Source: Variovorax sp. 770b2 (GTDB lineage Bacteria > Pseudomonadota > Gammaproteobacteria > Burkholderiales > Burkholderiaceae_C). From it: DNA of 64,000 nt. A program made the position numbers and the translations under genes. This document shows, piece by piece, positions 55,345 through 63,852 of the stretch; within the stretch, counting starts at the first letter, position 1, and each line of letters starts with the position of its first letter. The notes beneath the pieces were generated by a model that was not told the DNA's origin, searched no databases, and saw only the letters and a program-made list of their open reading frames with translations. The DNA lies in NCBI RefSeq assembly GCF_900115685.1, contig NZ_FOXJ01000006.1:310001-374000 (forward strand), in the 5' to 3' direction.

Positions 55345-56262
55345 ATGGCCTTTTCCAGCGACAGCGTCGAGGTGTTCCTGGCCGTGATCGACCACGGCTC
55401 GTTTTCAGCCGCCGCGCGGGCGCTGCACAAGGTGCCGTCGGCCGTGAGCATGGCCATCGCAGGCCTCGAAGCCGAACTCGACCTGCCCTTGTTCGACCGC
55501 AAGGGCCGCGAGCCCCAGCCCACCGCCGCCGCCCGTTCGCTGGAGCCGCAGGCGCGGATGCTCGCGGCGCAGCTCAAGCAATTGCAGGTGCAGGCGCTCG
55601 CGCTCACCCAGGGGCTGGAAAACCGCCTCACGCTCGCCATCGCGCCCGAACTGCTGGCCGCCCCCTGGAGCGGGCCGCTCGCCGAGCTGGCGCAGGAATA
55701 CCCGCTGCTGCAGGTCGAGGTGCTGGCCGCCCCGCAGGCCGACGCGCTGGCGCTGCTGCACAGCGGCCGCGCGCAACTGGCGCTGGTGTTCGAGCGCCCG
55801 AGCCTGGACGGCCGCGAAGGTTTTCAGGAAGTGGGCAGCGACACGATGGTGGCCGTGATGGCGCCCGATCACCCCGCCCTCGTCGCGGCGGCGGGAGAAC
55901 GGCTGCGAGAAGAGCACCTCACGAACACCCGCCAGATCGTCGTCGCCGGGCGCGACCTGGCCACCAGCGACCCGCGCTTCGTGTTCGCGCGCCACGTCTG
56001 GCGCACCGACAACGCACTGGCGGCGCTGAGCCTGATCACCGCAGGCCTGGGCTGGGGCTGGCTGCCGCGCAACGTTGCGCGACCGCACGTGGCGGCGGGC
56101 GCGCTGGTCGAAATTCCGTTCGAGAACCTCAGCAACGGGCTCGACCTGTGGGTCGACGTCGTGTGGTCGAGGGAGCGCCCGCTGGGGCTGGGGGCGCAGC
56201 GCTTCGTGGCGCTGATCGCGCGCGACCGGCAGGCGGCCGCGCACGCTGCTGCCGCGAGTTAG
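55345..56262 (+). CDS. LysR-family regulator, likely controlling the PACE gene
   Basis: A 305-residue LysR protein: helix-turn-helix at about residues 8-55 ('FSAAARALHKVPSAVSMAIAGLE'), effector-binding domain from about 90. Divergent orientation with a 100-base spacer is the classic layout for control of the neighbour, here the PACE efflux gene (as AceR/AceI). Its stop overlaps the metH homocysteine-domain stop by four bases on the other strand. Confidence 0.9.
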   Translation: MAFSSDSVEVFLAVIDHGSFSAAARALHKVPSAVSMAIAGLEAELDLPLFDRKGREPQPTAAARSLEPQARMLAAQLKQLQVQALALTQGLENRLTLAIAPELLAAPWSGPLAELAQEYPLLQVEVLAAPQADALALLHSGRAQLALVFERPSLDGREGFQEVGSDTMVAVMAPDHPALVAAAGERLREEHLTNTRQIVVAGRDLATSDPRFVFARHVWRTDNALAALSLITAGLGWGWLPRNVARPHVAAGALVEIPFENLSNGLDLWVDVVWSRERPLGLGAQRFVALIARDRQAAAHAAAAS

Positions 56263-57317
56263 GCGGTCTCGGCTTCGCGGTAGAAGCCGGCGCTGTTGCT
56301 GCCGAGCGCCCGGCCCGCGACCGGCGCGACCGCCTTGCCGATGGCCGCGATGTGGTCCGGCGTGGTGCCGCAGCAGCCGCCCACGATGTTCACCAGCCCT
56401 TCGGCCGCGAACTCGTGCAGGAGGCGCGAGGTGACATCAGGCGTCTCGTCGAAGCCGGTGTCGCTCATCGGATTGGGCAGGCCCGCGTTCGGGTAGCAGC
56501 TGATGAAGGTGTCGCCCGCCACGCGCGCCAGTTCCTGGATGTAGGGGCGCATCAGCGCCGCGCCGAGCGCGCAGTTCAGGCCGATGGCCAGCGGCCGCGC
56601 GTGGCGCACGCTGTGCCAGAAGGCGGTAACGGTCTGGCCGCTCAGGATGCGGCCCGAGGCGTCGGTGACGGTGCCGCTGATGATCAGCGGCAGGCGGTGG
56701 CCGCTGTTGTCGAAATACTCGTCGACCGCGAAGAGCGCGGCCTTGGCGTTGAGCGTGTCGAAGATGGTCTCCACCAGGATCACGTCGGCGCCGCCTTCGA
56801 CCAGCGCTTCGGTCTGCTCGTAGTAGGCCGCGCGCAGCGATTCGAAATCGACGTTGCGCGCGCCCGGGTCGTTCACGTCGGGGCTGATGCTCGCGGTCTT
56901 GGGCGTCGGGCCGAGGGCGCCGGCCACGAAGCGGGGCTTGTCGGGGGTGCTGAACTTGTCGCAGGCCGCGCGTGCGAGCTTGGCGGATTCGAGGTTCATC
57001 TCGCGCGCCAGGTGGGCCATCTTGTAGTCCTCCTGTGCGATGGTGGTCGCGCCGAAGGTGTTGGTCTCGATCAGGTCGGCACCGGCGGCGAGGTAGGCCT
57101 CGTGGATGTCGGAGATCACGTCCGGCCGGGTGAGCGAGAGCAACTCGTTGTTGCCCTTCACGTCGCGCTCGAAGTCCTTGAAGCGCTCGCCTCGGTACTG
57201 CTCCTCGGTGAGCTTGAAGCGCTGGATCATCGTGCCCATGGCGCCATCGAGGATGGCGATGCGCTTTTCGAGGATGCCGGCAAGTGCCTGGCCGCGGGTA
57301 TAGATGACGGGCTTCAT
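56259..57317 (-). CDS. metH: Methionine synthase, N-terminal homocysteine-binding part
   Basis: A 352-residue homocysteine S-methyltransferase domain. 'RIAILDGAMGTMIQRFKLTE' is at the N-terminus. Zinc ligands are visible as the cysteine in 'IGLNCALG' (about residue 245) and the pair in 'GGCCGTTP' (about residues 315-320). It supplies the part missing from the 915-residue protein at 49853. ATG 57317 gives the typical start; the ribosome site (GAGG) is close. It lies 133 bases after hutG, in a spacer with palindromes, and no SAH riboswitch is visible in front of it. Confidence 0.94.
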   Translation of the reverse strand: MKPVIYTRGQALAGILEKRIAILDGAMGTMIQRFKLTEEQYRGERFKDFERDVKGNNELLSLTRPDVISDIHEAYLAAGADLIETNTFGATTIAQEDYKMAHLAREMNLESAKLARAACDKFSTPDKPRFVAGALGPTPKTASISPDVNDPGARNVDFESLRAAYYEQTEALVEGGADVILVETIFDTLNAKAALFAVDEYFDNSGHRLPLIISGTVTDASGRILSGQTVTAFWHSVRHARPLAIGLNCALGAALMRPYIQELARVAGDTFISCYPNAGLPNPMSDTGFDETPDVTSRLLHEFAAEGLVNIVGGCCGTTPDHIAAIGKAVAPVAGRALGSNSAGFYREAETA

Positions 57318-57372
57318 AACCTCATATTCTCGCTCGCCCCCAGGCTCCGCGCACTTCGTGTCGCTTCTCCTT

Positions 57373-57424
57373 CCCCCTGCCGGGGGCAACGCCGATCGAC
57401 CGGCAAAGCCGGATCGATGGCGTT
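57373..57424. repeat. Double palindrome between hutG and metH
   Basis: Two adjacent dyads: CCCCC-TGCC-GGGGG (57373-57386) and a long imperfect hairpin AACGCC...CCGGC-AAA-GCCGG...GGCGTT (57388-57424, 17-base arms). They look like dispersed repeated elements of Comamonadaceae and may end or stabilise the hut transcript. Confidence 0.55.
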
Positions 57425-57450
57425 CCACCTGAACACGCCGCAGCGCAACG

Positions 57451-58266
57451 TCAGCGGCCCTCGACGAAGGCCAGCACCGCCTCGATCATCCGCCGCACAT
57501 GCGGCTGCACGCCGGCCGCCACCTCGGGCAGGTAGTCGAAGGGCAGCTTCTCCTGCATGTAGCTCGACTGGGTCATCTCCAGCTGCACCGCGTGCACGCC
57601 GGTGGCCGGGTTGCCGTACTGGCGCGTGATGTGGCCGCCCTTGAAGCGGCCGTTCAGCACGCCCGTGTATCCCGTGGCCGATCCGGCGATGCCCAGCAGC
57701 GTGGCGGCCAGCGCCGGGTCGCAGCTCGTGCCGTTGCCGCTGCCCAGGTTCAGGTCGGGCAGCTTGCCTTCGAAGAAGCGCGGCAGCACCGAGCGGATCG
57801 AGTGCGCGTCCCACAGCGCGATGGTGCCGTGCACGGCCTTCAGGCGGTCCAGCTCGGCCTGCAGCTGCTGGTGATAGGGATGCCAGATGGCGTCGCGGCG
57901 CTGGGCCACTTCTGCGTCGTCCGGCAGGTCGTCGCCCGATGCGTAGACCGGCGTGTCGTCGAAGGTATCGACCGGGCACAGGCCGGTGACGCTCTGGCCC
58001 GGGTACAGGCTCGCGCCATCCGGCGGACGGTTCAGGTCGATCACGTAGCGCGAATGCGTGGCCACGAGCACCGAGGCGCCGAGCGCATCGGCGAAGTCGT
58101 AGAGCCTCTCGAGGTGCCAGTCGGTGTCGGGCACGTGGCGCGCTTCGTCGGTGAGGCGGGCGGCCAGCGCGGGCGGCACGTGGGTGCCGACGTGCGGCAT
58201 CGAGATCAGCAGCGGGCGCGTGCCCTGGCGAAAGCGGAACGCCGGTTCGGCGGTGGTGAAGGCCAT
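57451..58266 (-). CDS. hutG: HutG, N-formylglutamate deformylase
   Basis: Hydrolyses N-formylglutamate to glutamate and formate, the last step of histidine breakdown in this route. The 271-residue product shows 'PLLISMPHVGTHVP' (residue about 18), 'DTDWHLERLYDFA', 'DLNRPPDGASLYPGQ', 'ALWDAHSIRS' and 'GHITRQYGNP', typical of the N-formylglutamate amidohydrolase family. ATG 58266 is seven bases before the hutF stop, downstream in the same operon. An open frame further upstream overlaps hutF. Confidence 0.95.
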   Translation of the reverse strand: MAFTTAEPAFRFRQGTRPLLISMPHVGTHVPPALAARLTDEARHVPDTDWHLERLYDFADALGASVLVATHSRYVIDLNRPPDGASLYPGQSVTGLCPVDTFDDTPVYASGDDLPDDAEVAQRRDAIWHPYHQQLQAELDRLKAVHGTIALWDAHSIRSVLPRFFEGKLPDLNLGSGNGTSCDPALAATLLGIAGSATGYTGVLNGRFKGGHITRQYGNPATGVHAVQLEMTQSSYMQEKLPFDYLPEVAAGVQPHVRRMIEAVLAFVEGR

Positions 58267-58273
58267 GGTGGTT

Positions 58274-59656
58274 TCAGTCCTGGAGGAGTTGGGTGCGCGC
58301 CGCCACGAAGGCGGACGCGGATTCGTTGTGCAGCGCGTGGCGCCCGGCCGAGACGCGCTCACGGCCGGCCACCCAGACGGTGTCGATGGCGGAGGTGCGA
58401 TGGCTCGCGAAGACGTGGGCCGACAGCATGTCGGGCGCCGACAGGCCCTGCAGCGCAACGTGCGCGGCGTCGAGCACGAGGAAGTCGGCCTGCTGCCCTG
58501 CGGCGAGCCCGCCCACCGCGCGGCCCGAGGCCTGCGCCCCGCCCTGCACCGCTTCGAGCGTGAGCGCGGTCGCGACATGCGGCTGCGCCGCGCTCGCGCC
58601 CACGTTGCGCTGGCGCCTGGCAAAGCGCTGGCTGTATTCGAGCATCAGCAGTTCTTCGGCCGCGTTGACGCTGGCGTGGCTGTCGGAGCCCACGCCCCAG
58701 GCGCCGCCGTGCTTGCGCCACTTGGCGAAATCGAAGATGCCGTCGCCGAGGTTCGCCTCGGTCGTCGGGCACAGGCCGGCCACCGCGCCGCTCCTGGCCG
58801 CGTACTCGTATTCGGCGTCGTTCATGTGCGTGGCATGCACGAGGCACCAGCGCGCATCGACCGGGGCATGGTCGAGCAGCCACTCGACGGGACGCAGGCC
58901 GCTCCACTCGACGCAGTCGTCGACTTCCTTGGTCTGCTCGGCGATGTGGATGTGGATCGGCGCGGTGCGGTCGATGGCTTCGAGGCCTGCGACCGCATCG
59001 CGCAGTGCCTCGGGCGGCACTGCGCGCAGCGAATGCGGCGCCAGGCCCAGCCGCGCGCCTTGCGCATCGCACGCGGGCTTGAGCGCTTCGAGCAAACGGA
59101 GCATCGACTCGGTCGAGCGCACGAAGCGGCGCTGCCCTTCGTTGGGTGGCTGGTCGCCGAAGCCGCTGGTCTGGTAGAGCACCGGCAGCAGCGTGAAGCC
59201 GATGCCGGTCTTCTGCGCGGCGCGCAGCAACGCGAGGCTCAGCGTCGCATCGTCGGCGTAGGGGCGGCCGTCGGCGTCGTGATGCACGTACTGGAACTCG
59301 CACACGCTGGTGTAGCCCGCTTCGAGCATCTCGGCGTAGAGCCAGGTCGCGATGGCTTCCATGTGCTGCGGGCCGAGGCGCGCGGCGAAGCGGTACATCA
59401 GCGTGCGCCAGCTCCAGAAGCTGTCCTGCTGCTCGGCGCGGTGTTCGGTGAGGCCCGCGAAGGCGCGCTGGAAGGCGTGCGAGTGCAGGTTGGGCATGCC
59501 GGGGATCACGGGACCGCTCGCCGCCTGCGCGCCCGCGGGCGGTTGCGTTGCGGGCTGCACCTGCGTGAGCTGGCCGGCATCGTTCCACGTCAGCAGGACG
59601 TTCTTCGTCCAGCCGGCAGGCAGCAGCGCATCGGCTGCGAAGAGCGTGCGCGTCAT
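58274..59656 (-). CDS. hutF: HutF, formimidoylglutamate deiminase
   Basis: Removes ammonia from formiminoglutamate to give N-formylglutamate, the substrate of HutG. The 460-residue amidohydrolase has zinc motif 'NLHSHAFQRAFAGLTE' (HxH about residue 58), 'HIHIAEQTKEVDDC' and 'GVGSDSHASVN'. ATG 59656 overlaps the hutI stop by four bases. Its presence with HutG rather than a formiminoglutamase (HutE/HutG hydrolase) defines the five-step pathway. Confidence 0.95.
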   Translation of the reverse strand: MTRTLFAADALLPAGWTKNVLLTWNDAGQLTQVQPATQPPAGAQAASGPVIPGMPNLHSHAFQRAFAGLTEHRAEQQDSFWSWRTLMYRFAARLGPQHMEAIATWLYAEMLEAGYTSVCEFQYVHHDADGRPYADDATLSLALLRAAQKTGIGFTLLPVLYQTSGFGDQPPNEGQRRFVRSTESMLRLLEALKPACDAQGARLGLAPHSLRAVPPEALRDAVAGLEAIDRTAPIHIHIAEQTKEVDDCVEWSGLRPVEWLLDHAPVDARWCLVHATHMNDAEYEYAARSGAVAGLCPTTEANLGDGIFDFAKWRKHGGAWGVGSDSHASVNAAEELLMLEYSQRFARRQRNVGASAAQPHVATALTLEAVQGGAQASGRAVGGLAAGQQADFLVLDAAHVALQGLSAPDMLSAHVFASHRTSAIDTVWVAGRERVSAGRHALHNESASAFVAARTQLLQD

Positions 59657-60906
59657 GCGGCGTTCTCCACGGCGACGCGGCCCTGCCGCACCACGGTGCG
59701 CAACGGACGTTGCCCGAACCAGTAGGCCAGTTCGGCCGCATCGCGCACGTTCCACAGGACGAAGTTCGCGGGCATGCCGGGAGCGATCACGCCGTGGGTG
59801 GACGACAGGCCCAGCGCGCGCGCCGCATGCACCGTCACCCCGGCCAGTGCCTCGGGCACGGTCAGGCGGAACAGCGTGCACGCCATGTTGATCATCAGCA
59901 GCAGGCTCAGCGTCGGCGAGGTGCCGGGGTTGTGGTCGGTGGACACGGCCATCGGCACGCCCGCAGCGCGCAGCGCGGCGATGGGCGGCAGGTGCGTGTC
60001 GCGCAGCGTGTAGTAGGCGCCGGGCAGCAGCACGGCCACGGTGCCCGACTGGCGCATCGCCTCGATGCCGTCGGCCGACAGATGCTCGATGTGGTCGCAC
60101 GAGAGCGCCCCGTAGCGCGCGGCCAGCGCGGCGCCGCCCATGTCCGAGAGTTGCTCGGCATGCAGCTTGACCGGCAGGCCCAGCGCCTTCGCGGCCTTGA
60201 AGACCTGCTCGGTTTCTTCGAGCGAGAAGGCGATGCGTTCGCAGAACACGTCCACCGCATCGACCAACCCTTCGGCCGCGAGCGCGGGCAGCATCTCGCG
60301 GCACACGAGGTCGATGTACTCGCCGCTGCGGTTCGCGTATTCCGGTGGCAGTGCATGTGCACCAAGGAAAGTGGTGCGCACGGTCACGCCATACGCTTCA
60401 CCGAGACGGCGCGCCACGCGCAGTTGCTTTCGCTCATGTTCGAGCGAAAGGCCATAGCCCGACTTGATCTCGATGGCGCACACGCCATCGGCCAGCAGTT
60501 GTTCGAGGCGCACAGCAGCCTGCGCGAAGAGCGTGTCTTCATCCGCTTCGCGCGTGGCGCGCACCGACGAGACGATGCCGCCGCCGGCCTTGGCCACTTC
60601 TTCATACGTGGCGCCGGCGAGCCGCATCGCGAATTCGTTGGCGCGCTGGCCGCCGTAGACCAGGTGCGTATGGCAATCGACCAGGCCGGGTGTGACGAGT
60701 GCATCGCCGCCGTCGTGCACGGCGAGCCCAGCGAACTCTGCCGGCAGCGTGCTGCGTGCGCCGACCCAGCGGATCGCGCCTTGCGCCACCACGATGGCCG
60801 CTTCGGCACCGGCCTCCAGCGCAACGCCGGGCGCCGCATCGGGCGCGAGGCGCAGGCCGGTCCAGAGGCCGTCGGCCGATGGGAATTCGCTTGCAGGTTT
60901 CATCAT
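59653..60906 (-). CDS. hutI: HutI, imidazolonepropionase
   Basis: Opens imidazolone-5-propionate to formiminoglutamate. The 417-residue product has 'LVDCHTHLVYGGQRANEF' (metal HxH), 'KSGYGLSLEHERKQLRVARRL', 'HAEQLSDMGGAALAARYGALSCDHIEHL' and 'STDHNPGTSPT'. Two adjacent ATGs (60906 and 60903) both overlap the hutD stop region; I use the first. Coupled to hutF downstream. Confidence 0.96.
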   Translation of the reverse strand: MMKPASEFPSADGLWTGLRLAPDAAPGVALEAGAEAAIVVAQGAIRWVGARSTLPAEFAGLAVHDGGDALVTPGLVDCHTHLVYGGQRANEFAMRLAGATYEEVAKAGGGIVSSVRATREADEDTLFAQAAVRLEQLLADGVCAIEIKSGYGLSLEHERKQLRVARRLGEAYGVTVRTTFLGAHALPPEYANRSGEYIDLVCREMLPALAAEGLVDAVDVFCERIAFSLEETEQVFKAAKALGLPVKLHAEQLSDMGGAALAARYGALSCDHIEHLSADGIEAMRQSGTVAVLLPGAYYTLRDTHLPPIAALRAAGVPMAVSTDHNPGTSPTLSLLLMINMACTLFRLTVPEALAGVTVHAARALGLSSTHGVIAPGMPANFVLWNVRDAAELAYWFGQRPLRTVVRQGRVAVENAA

Positions 60907-61493
60907 TTTTTTCTTTCTGCAGGTGACGCAGGCACGATGCGAACCGCCATCAGCCGCGCGCCTTCGCTCGCCGGCGCGGCCTGCCACGCCTGCGCCGCGT
61001 CGGCCCAGCACAGGCCTTCGCCCTCTGTGCATGCCTCGTCATTCAATCGCCAAGCGCCGCGCAGCGCCAGCAGCACACCGTGCGGTGCCGCTTCGACGGT
61101 CGACGCGTGGTCCAGCACCTGCACATCGGCGCGCCACTGTCCGCGCCGCGTCATCACATTGAAGTCGTTCGACGCGCCGCCCAGCAGCGTGCAGTCGATC
61201 TCGTCGTCGCCGCTGAAGGCGAACGGCCGGTGCGGCACGTCGAGCCGATGCGCCACGCGCCCATCGTGCGTGAAGAGCTGCACCCCATCGCCTTCCAGCA
61301 GCGTGATGCTGCGATCGACGCCTGCGAACACCGAGAACGGCCCCGCCGCCGCGATGGTCGCGATGCTCACGCGCCAGCCGAAGCGGTCGAGCCCCGCGCC
61401 CTGCGGCCAGCTCGCGATCTCCTGCGTGGTGCCGCCACCGTTCTTCCACGGCGCGGCGGGCAGCGTGGTGCGAGAAAAACGAAGCACGCTCAT
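60903..61493 (-). CDS. hutD: HutD-family protein
   Basis: A 196-residue cupin-like HutD protein, often found in proteobacterial hut operons and proposed to set an upper limit on hut induction. Family marks: 'PWKNGGGTTQEIA' at the N-terminus, 'FGWRVSIATI', 'PFSVFAGVDRSITLLEG' and 'LGGASNDFNVMTRRG'. It overlaps hutI by one to four bases and the permease gene by four bases. Confidence 0.93.
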   Translation of the reverse strand: MSVLRFSRTTLPAAPWKNGGGTTQEIASWPQGAGLDRFGWRVSIATIAAAGPFSVFAGVDRSITLLEGDGVQLFTHDGRVAHRLDVPHRPFAFSGDDEIDCTLLGGASNDFNVMTRRGQWRADVQVLDHASTVEAAPHGVLLALRGAWRLNDEACTEGEGLCWADAAQAWQAAPASEGARLMAVRIVPASPAERKK

Positions 61494-62158
61494 CGCATCA
61501 GTCCGCCCTGGCGCAGCTTCTGCTCGAAGTGCCGCAGCACCAGCGTCATGGTTCCGGTCAGCACGAAGTACACGAGCGCAATCGCCAGGTACACCTCCAG
61601 CGACCGGTACGACACGCTGATGATCTTCTGCCCTTCGTGCATCACGTCATGGATGGTCAGCAGCGACACCAGCGCCGAGTTCTTGATGAGCGCGATGAAC
61701 TCGTTGCCCAGCGGCGGAATCATGCGCACCACCGCCTGCGGCAGAACGATCTGCCGCATCGCCACGCCCGGCGTCATGCCGAGCGATTGCGCCGCCATGG
61801 TCTGGCCCTTGTCGATCGACTGGATCGCGCCGCGCACGATCTCCGACACGTAGGCGCCCGAGTACACGCCGAGCCCCAGCACGCCGCACAGGAAGGCCGG
61901 CAGCAGGATGCCGAAGTGCGGCAGGCCGAAGAACAAAATGAACAGCTGCACCAGCAGCGGCGTGCCGCGAATGGCCGCCACATACGCGGTGCACACGCCG
62001 TAGATCCAGCGCCGCTTCGGGTTCAGCCGGCCGATGCCGACCACGAGGCCCAGCACGCAGCCGAGTGCTAGCGCGCAGGCGGTGATTTCCACCGTGACGA
62101 GCGCACCGCGCAAGAGGTCGGGCCAGCCCTGCCAGACCGGCGAGAAATCGAAATCCAT
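61490..62158 (-). CDS. Polar amino-acid ABC transporter permease
   Basis: A 222-residue HisM/GlnP-type permease with five membrane helices and the conserved ABC loop 'EIVRGAIQSIDKGQTMAAQSLGM'. It probably imports histidine or urocanate, given its place in the hut operon. It lies 15 bases after the binding-protein gene. No ATPase gene is present in the visible operon. Confidence 0.93.
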   Translation of the reverse strand: MDFDFSPVWQGWPDLLRGALVTVEITACALALGCVLGLVVGIGRLNPKRRWIYGVCTAYVAAIRGTPLLVQLFILFFGLPHFGILLPAFLCGVLGLGVYSGAYVSEIVRGAIQSIDKGQTMAAQSLGMTPGVAMRQIVLPQAVVRMIPPLGNEFIALIKNSALVSLLTIHDVMHEGQKIISVSYRSLEVYLAIALVYFVLTGTMTLVLRHFEQKLRQGGLMR

Positions 62159-62173
62159 CGCGCGTTACTTTTC

Positions 62174-62935
62174 TTACTTGGCCGTGGCGCTGAACCACTT
62201 CTTCTCGATCTGCGCGTAGGTGCCGTCGGCCTTGAGCTTCTCGATCGCGCCGTTCACCGCCTTGGTGAGCTCGGGCGTGTCCTTGCGAATGGCCATGCCG
62301 TACTCCTCGGTGGTGATCTGCTCGGGCAGCACCTTCAGGCCGCCGCGCGTGCGCACGTACTGGTAGGCGGCGGGCTTGCCGGTGACGGCGGCGTCGGCGC
62401 GGCCGATGTCCACGAGGTTGAACATCTCCTGGTTCTTCTCGACTTCCATCAGCTGCACCTGCGGGTACTTTTCCTTCGTGAAGGCGACCGACTTGGTGCC
62501 CACCTGCACGCTGACCTTCTTGCCGTTGATGTCGGCCGGCGCCTTGATGGCGGTGTTGCCGTCCTTCACCATCACCACGAGGCCGCCCGCGTAGTAGGGC
62601 ACGGTGAAGTCGACCACCTTCTTGCGCTCGTCGGTGATGTAGATGGCCGAAACGGCCATGTCGAAGCGCTTGGAAATCAGGCCCGGCACGAGCCCCTTGA
62701 AGTCGATGTCGATCCACTCGATCTTGCGGCCCATCGCCTTGCCGACGGCTTCGACCAGCTCCACGTCGAAGCCGGTGCGCTTGCCGTTCTCCACGAACTC
62801 CATCGGCGGGAAGGTGGCGTCGGTGGCCACGCGCAGCGGCTCGCCCTGCGCGTGCGCGGCGCCGGCGACACCGAGGAGAGCGAAGAGAGCGAGGCCGGAG
62901 AGTGCGGCGGCAACAAGGGTGCGACGGGTGTTCAT
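62174..62935 (-). CDS. Polar amino-acid ABC transporter substrate-binding protein
   Basis: A 253-residue periplasmic binding protein with a Sec signal peptide (cleavage near 'AHAQG', residue about 30). The family-3 pattern 'RVATDATFPPMEFVENGKRTGFDVEL' and 'DFTVPYYAGGLVV' is clear. It likely binds histidine, urocanate or a related compound. It follows the IclR gene by 42 bases. Confidence 0.93.
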   Translation of the reverse strand: MNTRRTLVAAALSGLALFALLGVAGAAHAQGEPLRVATDATFPPMEFVENGKRTGFDVELVEAVGKAMGRKIEWIDIDFKGLVPGLISKRFDMAVSAIYITDERKKVVDFTVPYYAGGLVVMVKDGNTAIKAPADINGKKVSVQVGTKSVAFTKEKYPQVQLMEVEKNQEMFNLVDIGRADAAVTGKPAAYQYVRTRGGLKVLPEQITTEEYGMAIRKDTPELTKAVNGAIEKLKADGTYAQIEKKWFSATAK

Positions 62936-62977
62936 GGTGAAGGCTTTCGTGGGTTTGAAAAAGGTAGGAACGACTGG

Positions 62978-63712
62978 CTACTGGAGCGCGCGCGAGATGC
63001 GGGCCGCCGTGACGACGGTCATGTGGAGCAATGCAGCTTCCATGCCCTCCACGCGCGTGAGCGGCGCCATGAGCGTGATCGCGCCGCGCAGTCGCCGGCC
63101 CGAAGCCAGCACCGGCGCGCTCGCGCCCCAGACGCCGGCATCGACCTCGCCCTGCGTCACGGCATGGCCGGCCTCGCGGATCGCATCGAGTTCGGCGGCG
63201 CGTTCGGCGCGGCGCTCGGCGCTCTCGCCGAGGCCATCGAGCAGGGCATCGCGCTGATCGAGCGGCAGATGCGCCAGCAGGCACTTGGCGCTGGCGCCGT
63301 CGCTGGCCGGAACGCTGCGGCCCCGGTCGAACGAGCAACGCAGCGAATGCTCGCTGTCGATCATCTCCAGGCACACCACGCGGTCGTTCACCGCCGTGAC
63401 CAGCGCCACGCTTTCGTGGCTCTGCTGCACCAGCGCGCGCATGTCGGCGCGGGCCGCCATGACGAGGTCGGAGTTGCCGTCGAAGCCGCTCGCGAGCTGC
63501 ACGCTCACCGGGCCCGGCGAGTAGCGCCCGTCCGACTCCATGACGAAGCCCCAGCGGCGCAGCGTGGCGATCTGCCGGTACAGCGTGCTCTTGACGAGGC
63601 CGGTGGCCTGCCCCAGCTCGGCCGCCGTCATCGCCACCTTGCTCTGCGCCAGCACCGACAGCACCTGCAGGGCGCGGTCGTTGTGGGCGGGGGCATCGGT
63701 CAGGGGCGTCAT
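62978..63712 (-). CDS. IclR-family regulator in the hut operon
   Basis: A 244-residue IclR protein: winged helix-turn-helix at about residues 12-65 ('ALQVLSVLAQSKVAMTAAELGQATGLVKSTLYRQIATL'), effector domain about 80-240. ATG 63712 is chosen; the longer frame enters the palindrome region. It sits between hutU and the transporter genes, and a GATTCCCA/TGGGAATC palindrome lies upstream, consistent with autoregulation. The classical hut regulator HutC (GntR type) is not seen in the window. Confidence 0.9.
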   Translation of the reverse strand: MTPLTDAPAHNDRALQVLSVLAQSKVAMTAAELGQATGLVKSTLYRQIATLRRWGFVMESDGRYSPGPVSVQLASGFDGNSDLVMAARADMRALVQQSHESVALVTAVNDRVVCLEMIDSEHSLRCSFDRGRSVPASDGASAKCLLAHLPLDQRDALLDGLGESAERRAERAAELDAIREAGHAVTQGEVDAGVWGASAPVLASGRRLRGAITLMAPLTRVEGMEAALLHMTVVTAARISRALQ

Positions 63713-63787
63713 CGTGGGCTGTCGCTGGATGTCGAAAGTGGGAACCGGCGTGCAGTATCTTGCCCGCCGTTCCCACGTCCAAGCCTT

Positions 63788-63808
63788 GATTCCCATTCGG
63801 TGGGAATC
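63788..63808. promoter_or_regulatory. Palindrome upstream of the IclR gene
   Basis: GATTCCCA / TGGGAATC with a 5-base centre, an exact 8-base dyad 76 bases upstream of the IclR start and 45 bases past the hutU stop; a further TTCCCA half-site lies at about 63770. A likely IclR operator. On the plus strand a T-run follows, but no plus-strand gene ends here. Confidence 0.5.
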
Positions 63809-63852
63809 AGCCTGTTTTTTCTTTCTACCTTCGTCTTACTGCCAACCCGCCT

